A DNA stretch of 64,000 nt from Helichrysum umbraculigerum (GCA_949592205.1 CATIUR010000004.1:8063001-8127000), one strand, 5' to 3'. Numbered from the stretch's first letter, positions 45,127 to 57,609 are shown. Notes: generated by a model not told the origin, from the sequence alone. Program-made: numbers and translations.

Positions 45127-45906
45127 ATGGCAGACGGCATTGCCAATATGACTCTCGAGGAATATTCGAGCAGAAGGCGTAGCGACCTTAGCCCAGGAGT
45201 TGTGAGGCCCGCAATTGCAGAAAACGTCGAGTTCGAGATAAAGGGACAATTCCTAAAAGAGCTTAGGGAAAACCCGTTTCGAGGAGAGGAGAGAGAAGAT
45301 GCTAACGAGCACGTGGAAAAGATTGAGGAGATTGCCGATATGTTCAGCATCCCTAACATTACAAGCGATCAAGTCATGCTCCGCGTGTTCCCAAGAACAC
45401 TCAAGGGAGCCGCAAAAAGATGGATTACTAATGAACCAGCTGGATCCATCACCACGTGGGAAGATCTCCGCATAAAGTTTCTAAAGATGTACTGCCCGCC
45501 ATCCAAAACTTCGAAGATGATCGACGAGATTAGGAATTTCAAGCAAGAAGTTGATGAGTCGCTACACGAAGCATGGGAAAGGTACCAGGACTTGATGCAT
45601 AAATGTCCACAGCATGACCTAAACGACCAGCAAATTATAATGGTATTCTACACGGGAGTGGATCGTGCTACAAGACAGCAATTAGATGCTCAAGGACATA
45701 TCCCGAAGAAGATTCCTAGGGACGCCTTAGCTGCTATACGCGACCAAGCAAAGCATTCTCGGTTATGGGATGATGGTTCATCTAGGAGAAAGATGTCAAT
45801 TAGCAATGACGATGGACTCGCCGCCATAACTGCCAAACTGGACAGCATGGGAAGAGACATAAAAAAAGGTGACCGAGAATGTCCATGCAATCCAAGTAGG
45901 GTGTGA
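45127..45906 (+). CDS. gag: Athila-like Gag, frameshifted at its end
   Basis: 259 codons from ATG 45127 (MADGIANMTLEEYSS). It has the gypsy retrotransposon gag domain: ENPFRGEEREDANEHVEKIEE, LKGAAKRWI, LRIKFLKMYCPP, FKQEVDESLHEAWERYQDL. Near 45860-45867, in a run of eight A, the frame changes; the true continuation (the CDNCGGTHLVKNC zinc knuckle) is in the frame of the ORF starting 45869, overlapping by about 38 bp. The shift may be a one-base indel in the A run, or a programmed frameshift; plant Athila elements normally have gag-pol in one frame, so an indel is likelier. Confidence 0.88.
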   Translation: MADGIANMTLEEYSSRRRSDLSPGVVRPAIAENVEFEIKGQFLKELRENPFRGEEREDANEHVEKIEEIADMFSIPNITSDQVMLRVFPRTLKGAAKRWITNEPAGSITTWEDLRIKFLKMYCPPSKTSKMIDEIRNFKQEVDESLHEAWERYQDLMHKCPQHDLNDQQIIMVFYTGVDRATRQQLDAQGHIPKKIPRDALAAIRDQAKHSRLWDDGSSRRKMSISNDDGLAAITAKLDSMGRDIKKGDRECPCNPSRV

Positions 45907-47974
45907 CAACTGTGGAGGAACGCATTTAGTCAAGAATTGTCCTGAAATGAATTCTGGAAAAGTGAGAGAGGAAGTTAAATGTGTAGAAACTCACGGAACC
46001 TACTGCCAATGCAATGGGGAATTTTTCCTAAGACCATACCAGGAAGGAGGTCGCCAGTTCTGCCAGACTCAGCCACGTATTTTCACTAAGGAACAACCCT
46101 CAGCAACCTTCCCCGAGAAGAAATCCAATTTGGAAGAAATGATGGGGAAGTTTTTGACCGCCAACGAAAAATTTATTGCTAGGTCTGGACAACGGATGGA
46201 CACCATCGAAGCATTGGTTCGAAATCAGGGAGCGGCGATCAAGCAAATTGAGAGAACCATTTCCAGCATAGCTAAAGTTCTCCAAGAGAGACCCCCGGGA
46301 ACTCTTCCGGGATTCACTGAAACCAATCCACGTGATCAGGCAAAAGCTGTGATTACCAGAAGTGGAAACGTTCATGAAGATCCAATTGTTAAGAAGAAGC
46401 CTGCACCTCAGCCTTTGCCCGAGAAAGAGAAGGAAGCAGAAGTTGTCAACAGTCCAAGGGTGGACACAAAAGCTGATCAAATTGCTAAGGATAAGCAATA
46501 TGCGAAGGATCATGCGCCACCACCACCTTACCCAGCAGCTTTGAGGAGAAGAAAATATGAAGCTCATGACCATCAATTTCTTGAGAATTTGAAGCAACTC
46601 CACATTAACATTCCGTTTGTGGAGGTCATTGCTCAAATACCTAAGTATGCAAGATATTTGAAGGAGCTTTTGACTAATAAGAGCAAGTTGCCTGAAGCAA
46701 CCACTGTAACAATGAACGAGCGATGCTCGGCCGTGATGCAAAACAAGTTACCACCAAAAATGAAGGATCCGGGGAGTATCACTATTCCCTGTTTAATTGG
46801 TAAGTTAGATATCGCGAATGCACTAGCGGATCTCGGGGCTAGCATATCTATTATGCCTTATACTATGTACGCTAGACTTGGGCTAGGAAAACCTAAGTCC
46901 ATCCGAATGTGCATCGAGTTGGCTGATCACTCTGTTCAATACCCCAAAGGGATGGTTGAGAACGTTTTAGTCAAGGTTGATAAGTTTGTGTTTCCCTGTG
47001 ACTTTGTGATTCTCGACATGGTAGAGGATCCTAAGGTGCCGATTATTCTAGGTAGACCCTTCCTTGCCACTTCCAGAGCATTGATCGATGTTTTTGATAG
47101 AAAAATAACCATGAGATTGGGGGATGAGAAGGTTGTATTTAATGTGAATGAATCTATGCAATATCTAGAATCAGTGGATGAGACTTGTTACTTTGCTAGC
47201 ATGAGAGAATTATCTGAGGATGACGAGAGTTTGCAAAGTTTGAAGGATGACGTAGATTTAGACCCAATGATTCTTGAAGGATGGAAGGGAAGCCTCGCGA
47301 CAATCCGTGACATCGACAAGTTCGATAAATTGCCTGTGGAGATCGAGACAACGTGCGAGAAAGATTTAGAAAATGAAGGCATTAAGCTAAAGCAGAGTAA
47401 AGAGTCAATCTTGACAAATGGAATCTCGGTCAAAACGGAGACGCGAATTCTAAGTCATTGTCACAATGGTCCTACTAAAGGGCATAAGGGACCTAATTAC
47501 AAGTCACGAAAGATGTTGAAAGCGAAGGCATTACCTATAAATGATGCACGGGTTGTGGTGAAGTTCCGTAAGCGATTGTTTTCACGATTTGGAACACCGA
47601 AGGTTTGGATCAGTGATATTGAATCGCATCTTACGAATGCACAATTGGAGAAAGTGTTAGGAATGAATGCTTATGTTAACGCCCGATTATATATGGAGCG
47701 CACCAAGAAATGGCATGATTCACGTTTTAAATCAAAGAGTTTATTTGAAAAAGGTGGTAAGGTTCTCCTATACAGTTCTCGTATGCATTTGCTTCCTGGT
47801 AAGTTGAAGACACGCTGGACAGGACCTTTTGTGGTAGAGAAAGTTTATCCTTTTGGTGCTGTTGATCTGCAAGGTCATTCTGGAAAAACTTTCAAGGTTA
47901 ATGGAAGTCATTTGAAGAGATACTATGGTGATGCAAGGGGCTCCAAACGTGATTTGGAGATGGATCGTATTTAA
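45869..47974 (+). pseudogene. pol: Athila-like protease-integrase fusion ORF, RT/RNase H deleted
   Basis: The frame is open for 701 codons. In order: Gag zinc knuckle (CDNCGGTHLVKNC), a linker, the aspartic protease with ADLGASISIMP (active-site D-G) near 46829 and PIILGRPFLATSRALID, then an abrupt jump near 47400-47460 to integrase pieces: an HHCC-like start (HCHNGPTKGHKGPNY), a core fragment (LFSRFGTPKVWISD) and, after a second deletion near 47670, the C-terminal GPFVVEKVYPFGAV...VNGSHLKRYYG region. RT, RNase H and most of the integrase core are gone, yet every junction keeps the frame. An ATG at 45869 is only the ORF edge. Cannot support its own transposition. Confidence 0.88.
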
Positions 47975-48055
47975 GATATGATGCGAGATGTCGAGCTTAC
48001 CGACGTGATAAACAAAAGCGCTTTCGGGAGACAACCCGTTATTTTGTTATTTTGC

Positions 48056-49651
48056 TTTATAGTACTAATTACCCCTTTGTTTGATAGGTTTCTAATGCAT
48101 TTTGTGTGAATAAGATACTTATTTCGTTCATATTTGCATTTAGGAGATTTATTGGAGCTTTGGTCAAAAAGGAACGGAAAACGAGCTTATTTGGAAGAAA
48201 AGTTACTAAAAGAATAAAACATTGGACAAGAGAAGATTGGATCGAGGAAAAGAAGCTAAGAGAGTGAAGATAGGCAATATTGTATTGGAATAAGTGTAAA
48301 TGAAGCTCGAATCGGAAAGAGAATGAAAGATGAGCTGAAAATGAAGAAAAGTGTAAAAGCTGAGTTTTCGGCTATGCGTTAGTATTTTGGCCATAACTTC
48401 TTCATACGAACTCCGATTGGGGTGATTCAACTTGGAGAATTTAGCTAACAAACAGGGCTACAACTTTCATTTTTTGGCCGTGGGCTAGTTTTGCAATCCA
48501 TACGGCGTATGGACATCCATACGGCGTATGGATTGGTCGGCCAGAATCCTTAAATTTTCACTTTGCCTCATTTTAACCCTAACTTCCACCATAAACCCTA
48601 AGTCGACTAAGGCTGGTTCCAGAGGCTTTTTGAGGATGATTTGGAGGCACAAGAAGGTGGGTATTGATGCCAATTGATTCCCTTTCATTCGGTTCTTTGG
48701 TTTTCGGTTTGAACACATATTTACTTTTCATTTGATTATGATTGTGAGTATGATTTCATTGCTGATTTTCTGCAAGATTATGAGTGGCTAAACTTTTAGT
48801 GTGGTTGTTTGGATGATAATACTTAGATGATGGTTTGATTATTGATTTGCGAAAGATTATTGAATTTCATGAATGTTTATGTGTTTATTCGTTAATCCTT
48901 GATTGTTAATTGGTTGTTAGTGATTACCTAGCGTGGTTTGTTATTCAATTGAGATTGATTTCCTTTTGAGTAATAAATTATTGATAATTGTTGGTTGCGG
49001 TTGATAATTATCACTAGATATATTGAGTTTGATAGGCTAGGATTAATAATCGGTAATAACTTTTAATGAACAAGATAGTTTTAATTAACTATAGACTTTG
49101 TTGATTCAAGTTATAAGGATAAATCATATAAACGGCGTAGGTTTAATATAGAACACAATTTGGTGGGCAACGTTAGTTGAACAATTAGCGTGTTGCAAAC
49201 GACCTTGTGTCTTTCTTAATTGTGTTAGATTAACTTACCTTGGAAGAGGGGTTATCTTATTAGTTATATCGCAATAAAATCCATAATCTAGCAAATCAAT
49301 AAAGACCGGATTCTAGGGAAGGTAGTCCAAACGAGCACATTTTCTCCATCAATTGAATTAAATTACATTATTTGATTCTCTGTTTTATTAATTATCTTAC
49401 TTAAGTTAATTGTTAGTTTTAAATTCATAATTGTTTGTCAAATTGTTCGTTCGGAACTCAAACGTCCCCCGTCTTATTTCTATTTTTAGTAACTTTTATT
49501 TCCAGTTTATTAGAATTGACATCCGTTCCTCGTGTTCGACTCGGACTTGCCATACTATACTATTGTACGACCAGGTATTCTTGTCTGCGTTGTGTAATAG
49601 CCAGTAAGGTAACTTCCATTTTAAAACTACAACCCCGTTTACACGACATCA
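48056..49651 (+). repeat. Athila-like 3' LTR (5' end missing)
   Basis: Matches 43281-44876; the first about 28 bp of the LTR are absent. Ends GACATCA followed by CATAA. Confidence 0.9.
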
Positions 49652-50556
49652 CATAACCACTTTAATCATCAAAATTCACAATCGCAACTCAAGTTATGAT
49701 CATTATGATCACAACCTCACATTACTTTACCTTAATTGTTGTTAACTAACATAATTAAACTATTAACAAGATTATTTAATCTCTAACATCAACAATACAT
49801 CAAATTCTCAAGAACACCTCTTGAACACTTAATCAATTTCTTCAATTCTAAGTTAGGGCTTAGGTTATAATCATGAATTAAGCACTAACTAGCAACTATA
49901 TAATCACTACAAGATTCGATTTCATATTAATCATGCAAATTCAATCAAATACCCAAAAACCCATTTTCTAGATTTTAAAGAATCAAGAAATTGAAACTTA
50001 CAACATGATTAGGATGATCAAGGGATGATTTATTCACGTTTTGGAAGCTTAATTCGAAGTTCTAAAGCTTCAATTTGTACTCACAGCTTGTTTCATAAAA
50101 TACCCATCGTCCCTGTGTGTGGTTTAGTTCAACCAGAGTGAAATCAAGAAGAAGAAAGAATGATTTCACTAGTAATTTGATAATTAGGGTTTGTATCTAG
50201 GGTTTGAATAATTCTCGCGTACTGAAAACGAATTTCTGGAATTATTTTGAAGTTTCATACATATTCCAGACATATATTAGAAATATGTGTACTAGTTTTG
50301 TCCCCTTTTAAATCTATTGTCTGGAACTGAAAAACCATTCGCGAGGAAAAACTATTTTATTTTACCGTCAACTATATTAATTTAAAACTATATTAATTTA
50401 AAACAGTTAACAATTTACTAGTCACAATAAATTATTTAACCCTTTTCCTCATTTAGTTGACTAAAATATACCAAAACTATTTTCTGACACATTATAAATA
50501 ATAACTCAAGTCAGAAAATATTAAAATACTACTAGACCCAATAACTGGGTGTTACA

Positions 50557-52400
50557 AATTGGAATTGCTAATCTTTCTCCAATGATTTGCACATATAGTG
50601 GGGAGAAGACAGCTTTGATGTTAAGGTCAGGATACAAAAAAATTTTAGATAGCAAAACATATAACCTTTTATATATCAAAATAAAATGGGAGGATGGAGT
50701 TTATGGGTCTTGATAAATTATTCATGATGCTTGTTATTATTCGTTAGTTGGTGATCGTGGGGTTAACTTTAAATGAAAATATTTGAATAAGATGGAATGT
50801 GAAGTTGGAGGATGTAAATGGGAGGATGGGCGAGGGGATTAAAGAAAATAGTAAACCATTAAATAATTAATCTAAAAGAGGCCGGTTATATTTGTTTGAT
50901 CCTTATTGGGATCCTTAATCCTTAATCCTATATTGTAACAACAATGCACCAACGTATGATGAAATTGTTTGCCCTTTTGTTGCCGGTCCACTTTGCCCCA
51001 TTAAGCTTAGGTAAGTTTCCATTTGCAATGAAAAATGACTTTCACCCCATTGATACATGACTTATATAACTTACCTTCACATAAATTTTTGTATTTACTT
51101 TTTCTTCACTTTGGCAGAGAATCATGCAGGAAAACACACATGCTATTCATCATAAGCTTAGCTTAGGTACAACATTGCAGTTTCCATTTGCAATGAAAAA
51201 TGACTTTCACCCCATTGATACATGACTTATATAACTTACCTTCACATAAATTTTTTGTATTTACTTTTTCTTACGTTTGGCAGACAATCATGCAGGAAAA
51301 CACACATGGTATTCATCATAAGCTTAGCTTAGTTTAGGTACAACATTGCAGTTTCCATTTGCAATGAAAAATGACTTTCACCCACCATTCACTTTGGCAG
51401 AGAATCAAATCATCACGAAAACACACATGATATTCATCATAAGCTTAGCTTAGGTTATGATTTGATTCTCTGCGCCAAAGTGAGTAAATACAAAAAATTT
51501 ATGTGAAGGTAAGTTATATAAGTCATGTATGAATGGGTGAAAGTCATTTTTCATTGCAAATGGAAACTGCTGTACCTAAGCTAAGCTTATGATGAATAGC
51601 ATGTGTGTTTTCCTGCCAAAGTGAAGAAAAAGTAAATACAAAAAATTTATGTAAAGGTAAGTTATATAAGTCATGTATCAATGGGGTGAAAGTCATTTTT
51701 CATTGAAGCTTAATGGGGCAAAGTGGACTGGCAACAAAAATAAAAATAGAGGGGCAGGGCAAACAATTTCATCATACGTTAGTGCATTGTTGTTACAATA
51801 TAGGATTAAGGATTAAGGATCCCAATAAGGATCAAACAAATATAACCGGCCTCTTTTAGATTAATTATTTATTGGTTTACTATTTTCTTCAATCCCCTCG
51901 TCCATCCTCCCATTTACATCCTCCAACTTCACATTCCATCTTATTCAAATATTTTCATTTAAAGTTAACCCCACGATCATCATCGGAAACTAAGAATCAC
52001 CCACCAACTAACAACTAACGAATAATAACAAGCATCATAAATAATTTATCAAGACCCATAAATTCCATCCTCCCATTTTATTTTGATATATAAAAGGTTA
52101 CATGTTTTGCTATCTAAAAAATTTTTGTATCCTGACCTTAACATCAAAGCTGTCTTCTCCCCACTATATGTGCAAATCATTGGAGAAAGATTAGCAATTC
52201 CAATTCATTTGAAAGCACCAAAAATGAAGGAGTCATAGTTGAGTTTTAAGAGTATGCATATACATTGTATGGTTGGTTTTAATTAGGCCTATTCATGTTA
52301 TAGATTAATAAGAATTATAATTATATCCGTCCATCCTCCCATTTTATTTAAAAGCTTTCAAGTCCATCCTCCATCCTCCCACATTTATATTATATCCTAA
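50557..52400. repeat. Large palindrome (foldback element), inner left arm, centre and right arm
   Basis: 50557-50950 and 51770-52201 are near-perfect reverse complements. The centre is about 51436, where ACTTTGGCAGAGAATCAAAT (51391) pairs with the complementary segment at 51457-51482. The central 700 bp consist of about three direct and two inverted copies of a unit containing GCAGGAAAACACACATG, CATAAGCTTAGCTTAGG and GACTTTCACCC. Motif GGGAGGATGG or its complement recurs in both arms. No ORF. Outer left arm at 35290-35855. No transposase, so class not assigned. Confidence 0.85.
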
Positions 52401-52836
52401 ACTAAAATAAAATAACGTTGAATTGAAATAATTATGATTATGTTTATATCCTAAAATAAAATAATTGATATATAAAATAAAGTTGATATAGCTGGTAAAT
52501 TGTGAATTTAAAGCATTTAAATTTGTTATTAAAATTCTCAATTTTCTTGAATTAATTTTCTTGAATTAATGACGTATGTATAAATGGAAAGATAAAAAGG
52601 AATGTTGTCATATCCCACACAATTTTACGCTATACCATACCCTACCCTACCCTTCCCCATAAGTATATTGTGAAAGCACGGGTTTTTAAATATATATATA
52701 TATAATCTTATATATTATATAAAAGATTATAAGATCAGCGGTACCGGTATAATTATTTTGTATAAGATATTTTATATCAGTGTCATTTTACTCTTATATT
52801 CACGCATAATTATTTTACTCTTATATTCACGCATAA
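52401..52836. other. AT-rich gap
   Basis: No ORF or known repeat; TATATA runs near 52690 and a short tandem duplication (TTATTTTACTCTTATATTC) at 52790-52830. Confidence 0.5.
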
Positions 52837-52840
52837 TCTA

Positions 52841-54577
52841 TCTATATAACTAAGATAGGAGACCTTGAATGATTTGGTAAATATTTACATATGTCACATC
52901 ACCAAAATCCTATGTGTCATCATTATATGAAATAAGCTTGATGACGTGGATTCTCCTACACTTACATGATAAATAAGGTAATACTCCCTCCGTCCCAAAA
53001 TAATTGTCCACCAACAAAAAACACGCAGTTTAATAAAAGTACAATCATTACTGCTTTCTCTTTCTTACTACAGTTTTACCCTTAAACAATTAATTACTAC
53101 TTTCTTTAAAGTTTGTAATAACAATTTCAATTGAGGGTAATATGGTAATCACGACCAAAATTTCCTTTCTATATTTGGAAGTGGACAATTAATTTGGGAC
53201 GTCCGAAAAAGGAAACATGGACTATATTTTTGAGACGGAGGTAGTACTATATTAGAAAACTAAAACTAAATTATACTAATTTAATTTAAAGTGTCATTAT
53301 TTTTTAACGGTAAATACTACAATAGATAATTAAATTATAACCAATTCAATCCAAACTAATGTGTCATTAGATAATATTTTTAGTATAATGTTTTTATTAA
53401 AGTCAAAAATCATGAATTCATTTACCTATTTTTCCCCCTCTAATTTTGAATTATAAATTTGTTTATTATTCTTTATCTTAATCTTCACATTCCTTTTTTC
53501 ATATCTATAAAAAAATATAACTTTTAATGAATTGGGATAGCTTAATTTATGATATCATTATAGCTTTTATCGTAGTTTTGTTAATTTGACAAAAAAAAAA
53601 AATATATCTTACAAACTTAGGGATCTCAATTTCGTTTAAATTATAATCTGAATACAAGCTTAATTGATAGGTAGATCAAGTTCATGATATCTTTTAAATG
53701 TTTTATTAGTTTCAATAATACAACTTAATCATTATTTTATATTCGACTGGTAAGAGGTGTAATTTTATAATTTCTTTATTACTTTTCGCGGTTAGGAAGA
53801 TTGGTCTCAATCTGAGCGATACCACACACCCTACCCAACCACCTATATACGTCCATCCATAATATCTCATTTAAGTATTTATATATATCTCATCACTATA
53901 GATTGATTTTGTACATGTAGATGCACATTAGTTGTTTAATAAAATGTCTGAATAGTTATATTAATCGCTACAATTTATGTTTGTTAAAACTATGTACATA
54001 TGTCTTGCTCAAAAAATTATTGAAACCTTAACAACAAAAATGCTATTATTACCAAACAATTGTTTTAGCTAGAAATAGCACTTTACAATATATACGTCTT
54101 TTTCAACCTTCCCAATGTATCTATATATTGTGGGAGAAAAAAATTTGTTCCTATTTCATTTTTAAAGAGTCAAAACTTATAAATAATTATTAATATAGGT
54201 AAAAAAATATATTTGTTACACACTTTGAAAGTTTTAAGGGGTTAACTGTCTTCCATCTCTTCATACTTACTTAATTATATTATTAATTTATTTTTTAAAT
54301 GTTATAAAAAATGATCATAAAAAGGGGAGTGATTTGAAAATTACTTTTTTAGCCGTATACCACATATGTATTACAGTGTTGTATAATACAACACTTTAAA
54401 GCATAAGTGATGGTGTACAAATAAACGACAACAATGTACTAATCATCACATATATATAAAGTGTATACAACATAAAATTGAATATCATAATTAAAACATT
54501 TCATTTACTGTTTTAGATTATGAGAGCTATTATGAAATTATATTTTCTAACCGTGCATCGCACGGGTTTAACACTAG
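52841..54577 (+). mobile_element. Non-autonomous Helitron
   Basis: The 5' end TCTATATAAC after an A (an alternative start is 52837) is followed by sequence typical of plant Helitron 5' ends (TTTACATATGTCACATCACC). The 3' end has the hairpin CCGTGC-atc-GCACGG (54551-54565), eight bases later CTAG (54574-54577), then T. Insertion between A and T without duplication fits Helitrons. No Rep/helicase ORF. Confidence 0.85.
52984..53244. mobile_element. Stowaway-like (Tc1/mariner) MITE
   Basis: 261 bp, left end CTCCCTCCGTCCCAAAATA, right end TGAGACGGAGGTAG, TA on both sides. The inner right arm (TAATTTGGGACGTCC) is displaced relative to the left arm, so the right end is rearranged. Lies inside the Helitron. 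Confidence 0.85.
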
Positions 54578-57520
54578 TTATTCATATATCATATGATATT
54601 AACTCCTATATAATAAGAGATTTTCACGTGTCGCTCTCCTATTAACTCCTATATAATATATAATAAGAGATTGTTGCATGAATACAATCACATACATTCA
54701 TTAGCTCTTGGATTGGGCTTTACTTTATATATTCTTGATTAGTTTTGAACTCGATCTGAAACAAAAATTTGTTGGATTCCATAAGTTGTACCTTCTTTCT
54801 AACACCACCATGGAGAGATATATAGATACAAACCAAAAAAAACAACAATTCCAAGACCACTCCATCGTCTGCTAGGAATAGAAGCTAGGTATAGATTCCC
54901 ACCAAAACAAACAACACAAGTTCACAACTTCTATAATAAAACCAGAAATGCCCATCCTAATGCAAGAAATAACTTTAGATTTGCAGTCATACAATGCTAG
55001 AACATACACGGACATCACTCGGTCATTAGCCAAACTAAAACTAGTCATTAGCCAAACTAAAACTAAACACCCGAGACCACAAATGTCGAATAATCTTAAA
55101 ACACCAATGGTGTCAGTCATTCACTCTTCGTCGCAACCATTCTTCCCATCTCACAGTAACCTTTCTTCGCAACCATAGCGCTTGATTACAAACCGTCAAA
55201 GCATGTATAGCTATTAGCTTTTAGTCATGTACTTATATAAGGCAATAATAAGTAGAGATTATGCTCATCCATATTTATCAAAAAGTAGCCCCCTAGAGCT
55301 GCAAAAATAATAAAAAAGTACACTTTTGATACGTGGAAATGACAACAGAAACAACACTCACTTAAAAAGATATGAGCATCCCACAAGTATCTATCTGCAC
55401 CACTTCTACTATCAAACTGAATGTGAGAATTTAAGTAAATCAAAGCATGTTGATGAGAAAGAACAATTTTAAATGCTAAATAGGTATAACCCAAGCTGCA
55501 AGTATTTTAAGTAAACATGAACAAGGACAAAAAAGGGGCAAAACGGACGGTCCAGATAATGATTTACAATGGGTTAAGTTAACACCCTGCCTTTTGTAAC
55601 GTTAAGCTTTAATATACATTGAAGCTGACCAAGCATTGGTTATTAAATGGGACTTGTATAACAAATGACTAAAAGAAATATAACCAACCATAATACTATT
55701 TAAATCTTACTGATAAAATGGCTTAAAAATTTTAACAGTGGCATTATACATATTATTTTGAGAGCACACATATAGCTAGGTTATTAAAAGTAAGTTGCAA
55801 TGGAATATTTCTTAATAGCATGGCAATGGCATATTTCTTAATAGGAAACTAATATTTCTTAATAGCATGGCTAATTAAAGAGCACACATATTGCTAACTT
55901 GTTAAGATAACAGAATCAGATGAATGTAACACCCTTTCAAATCTCTAGCCAATTTTTTGTTTCAAAGAGAGTATAACACATCAATCTTACATGCCAAAAC
56001 GTTAGGACCATCATAAACAACTTATTCAAAAACAGCGCACTGCAACTAATTTAAAATGCAATTTGTGTACATGATCATCTGTGGCCAAATACAATATGTT
56101 TTAACCCTGCCCAGTTGCAGGTCTAATTAAAAGGAAAACATTAATTCAGTAGCAAGATTATAAACCCTTCAGGTGAACATATACAAAACCAAATTATAAA
56201 CCCTTCAGGTGAACATATACAAAACCAAAAACTCAGACATACCTTCCAATACAAATATTAGTCCTCTTGACTTCTGAACTTGAAGCTTCAGTGTCATGGT
56301 AAGCACCATAGCTTAAACAACACTCTGTTTAGCAAAATCAGTTTCTTCAAACAAAAGGCTTGCCACTCTTGATCTCATCCTGTTGAATACCAGCCATAAA
56401 CTACTTAGATAGTTATAATGATACCCCTTGAACAAAAAAAAAGTATATGCAGATCTAAAGCAGAATCTTAAAGCAAAATGTAAGACCAAACGATGTTCTC
56501 TTATTGTGGGACTTAGCTTTTAGTTCATTTATACATTCCTCCTCTACGTGTCTTCCCTGTACATATAAACAACATTAAAATTAAGAACCCACAAAACAAA
56601 AAGGTGAAAAGACTTATAAATAAGAAAAGAGATTAATATCCTAAGGCATGTATAGGGTATACAACCATGTATAATTCATTCATAATCATAAATTAAATTA
56701 TCTATTGATGAAAACAATCCATACACAAATTGCCAATACCATGAAAGCATAATAAACAGATAAAGGGCACAAACACACCTAATCTTACAAACTATAAAAA
56801 ACTAATATTTTCACTCTTCAATATGTATGGGTTTCACACCATATTATGCAGACCAAACGAATCCAAGATGCCAAAACTAATATACACACAAAAAAATCAA
56901 ATCAAAAGTACAAAAGGCAACTTAGAATGAATGATAACGTGGCCAAAAAAACTAATTCATCAATTGCAATAATAAGCACAACTATTCAGCAACCTCAATC
57001 AACACTATCAACTAAACCTACAAATTCAGTTCCCATCAAGATATCAAACAATCAAATAAGTAAATGGCCATTTCATTTTTACAAAAGTTACTAAAAATCT
57101 TGATAATAAATGAGTAAATTGAGGTTACCTCAATAAAATTTCTCTAACTTCTTTAAGAAGCTTCGCAACCTTGCAACCAAAACATTATACAGAAAACCCT
57201 ACATAGTAAACATAAGATCACTTTGTGGAATCTTGAGTAAAAACATTTTTATTATTACTTACACATCTTAAAATGTCAAGATACATTTCAAGTTTCCATT
57301 ATGATATAATTAGGATATATAAGCAGATAACTTACTATTCGATTTCCAAATCGGAAGAAATGAACGGAAAAGCATAACCATTAAATCATGACATCCTGAT
57401 CTACTTCAGGCAAGGAAATCGCTTATCATCTTCAGTTTCTCTATTGCCCAATAATATTAGAATGTTTCTACAGATCTAAAAGAAAACTGAAAAGGGGAAG
57501 TAACTAAACAATCTGCTCAC
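54578..57520. other. AT-rich region with Helitron end fragment
   Basis: 54611-54670 holds two truncated Helitron-like starts (CTCCTATATAATAAGAG, CACGTGTCGCTCTCC). A 37-bp tandem duplication is at about 56165-56228 (ATTATAAACCCTTCAGG...). The rest shows only short ORFs and possible 3' exons of the minus-strand gene candidate at 57521; nothing I can name. Confidence 0.35.
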
Positions 57521-57609
57521 CTTGAATATCCTTGAGGCATATGCATAATAGCATCGTCATCTTCATCCTTCAAATGATTCACCATCATCAAAATCATTCT
57601 AACAATCAT
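57521..57609 (-). CDS. Possible first coding exon of a minus-strand gene
   Basis: On the minus strand an acceptor (TTTTTTAATCAG) at about 57616 is followed by an ATG at 57609, 29 codons (MIVRMILMMVNHLKDEDDDA, then IMHMPQGYSR) and a donor AAG-GTGAGC at 57520. Upstream, 57626-57840 looks like a 5' UTR exon. I could not identify the following exons with confidence, and the peptide matches nothing I know. It could be a non-coding transcript. Confidence 0.3.

Larger units (their letters stand above)
43253..49651 (+). mobile_element. Athila-like Ty3/gypsy element with internal deletion
   Basis: Inserted in the LARD 5' LTR; perfect 5-bp target duplication CATAA (43248-43252 and 49652-49656). Left LTR 43253-44876, right LTR about 48056-49651. 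The PBS is TGGCGCCGCTGCCGGGG, the type used by Athila/Tat-group gypsy elements. At 48012-48040 AAAAGCGCTTTCGGGAG resembles the conserved motif before the 3' LTR in Athila elements. The right LTR has lost its first about 28 bp together with the LTR junction. LTRs show about 9 substitutions and a 5-bp deletion by eye (about 99.4% identical). Confidence 0.93.
35856..50556 (-). mobile_element. LARD-like LTR element without coding capacity
   Basis: Minus-strand LTR element. The 3' LTR is 35856-37919. The 5' LTR is 42036-43252 plus 49657-50556, split by the Athila-like element. Target duplication AATTG is perfect at 35851-35855 and 50557-50561. A PBS (tRNA-Met type) lies at 42021-42032 and a polypurine tract just right of 37919. 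The about 4.1-kb internal region has no gag or pol ORF, as in large retrotransposon derivatives (LARDs). LTR differences include a 40-bp tandem duplication near 42226 and a 16-bp one near 50390 in the 5' LTR, so it is older than TR-GAG. Confidence 0.9.
42036..50556 (-). repeat. LARD 5' LTR, split by the Athila-like element
   Basis: 42036-43252 and 49657-50556 together match 35856-37919; 49652-49656 is the duplicated CATAA. Compared with the 3' LTR it has the two short tandem duplications noted for the whole element and scattered substitutions. Confidence 0.9.
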
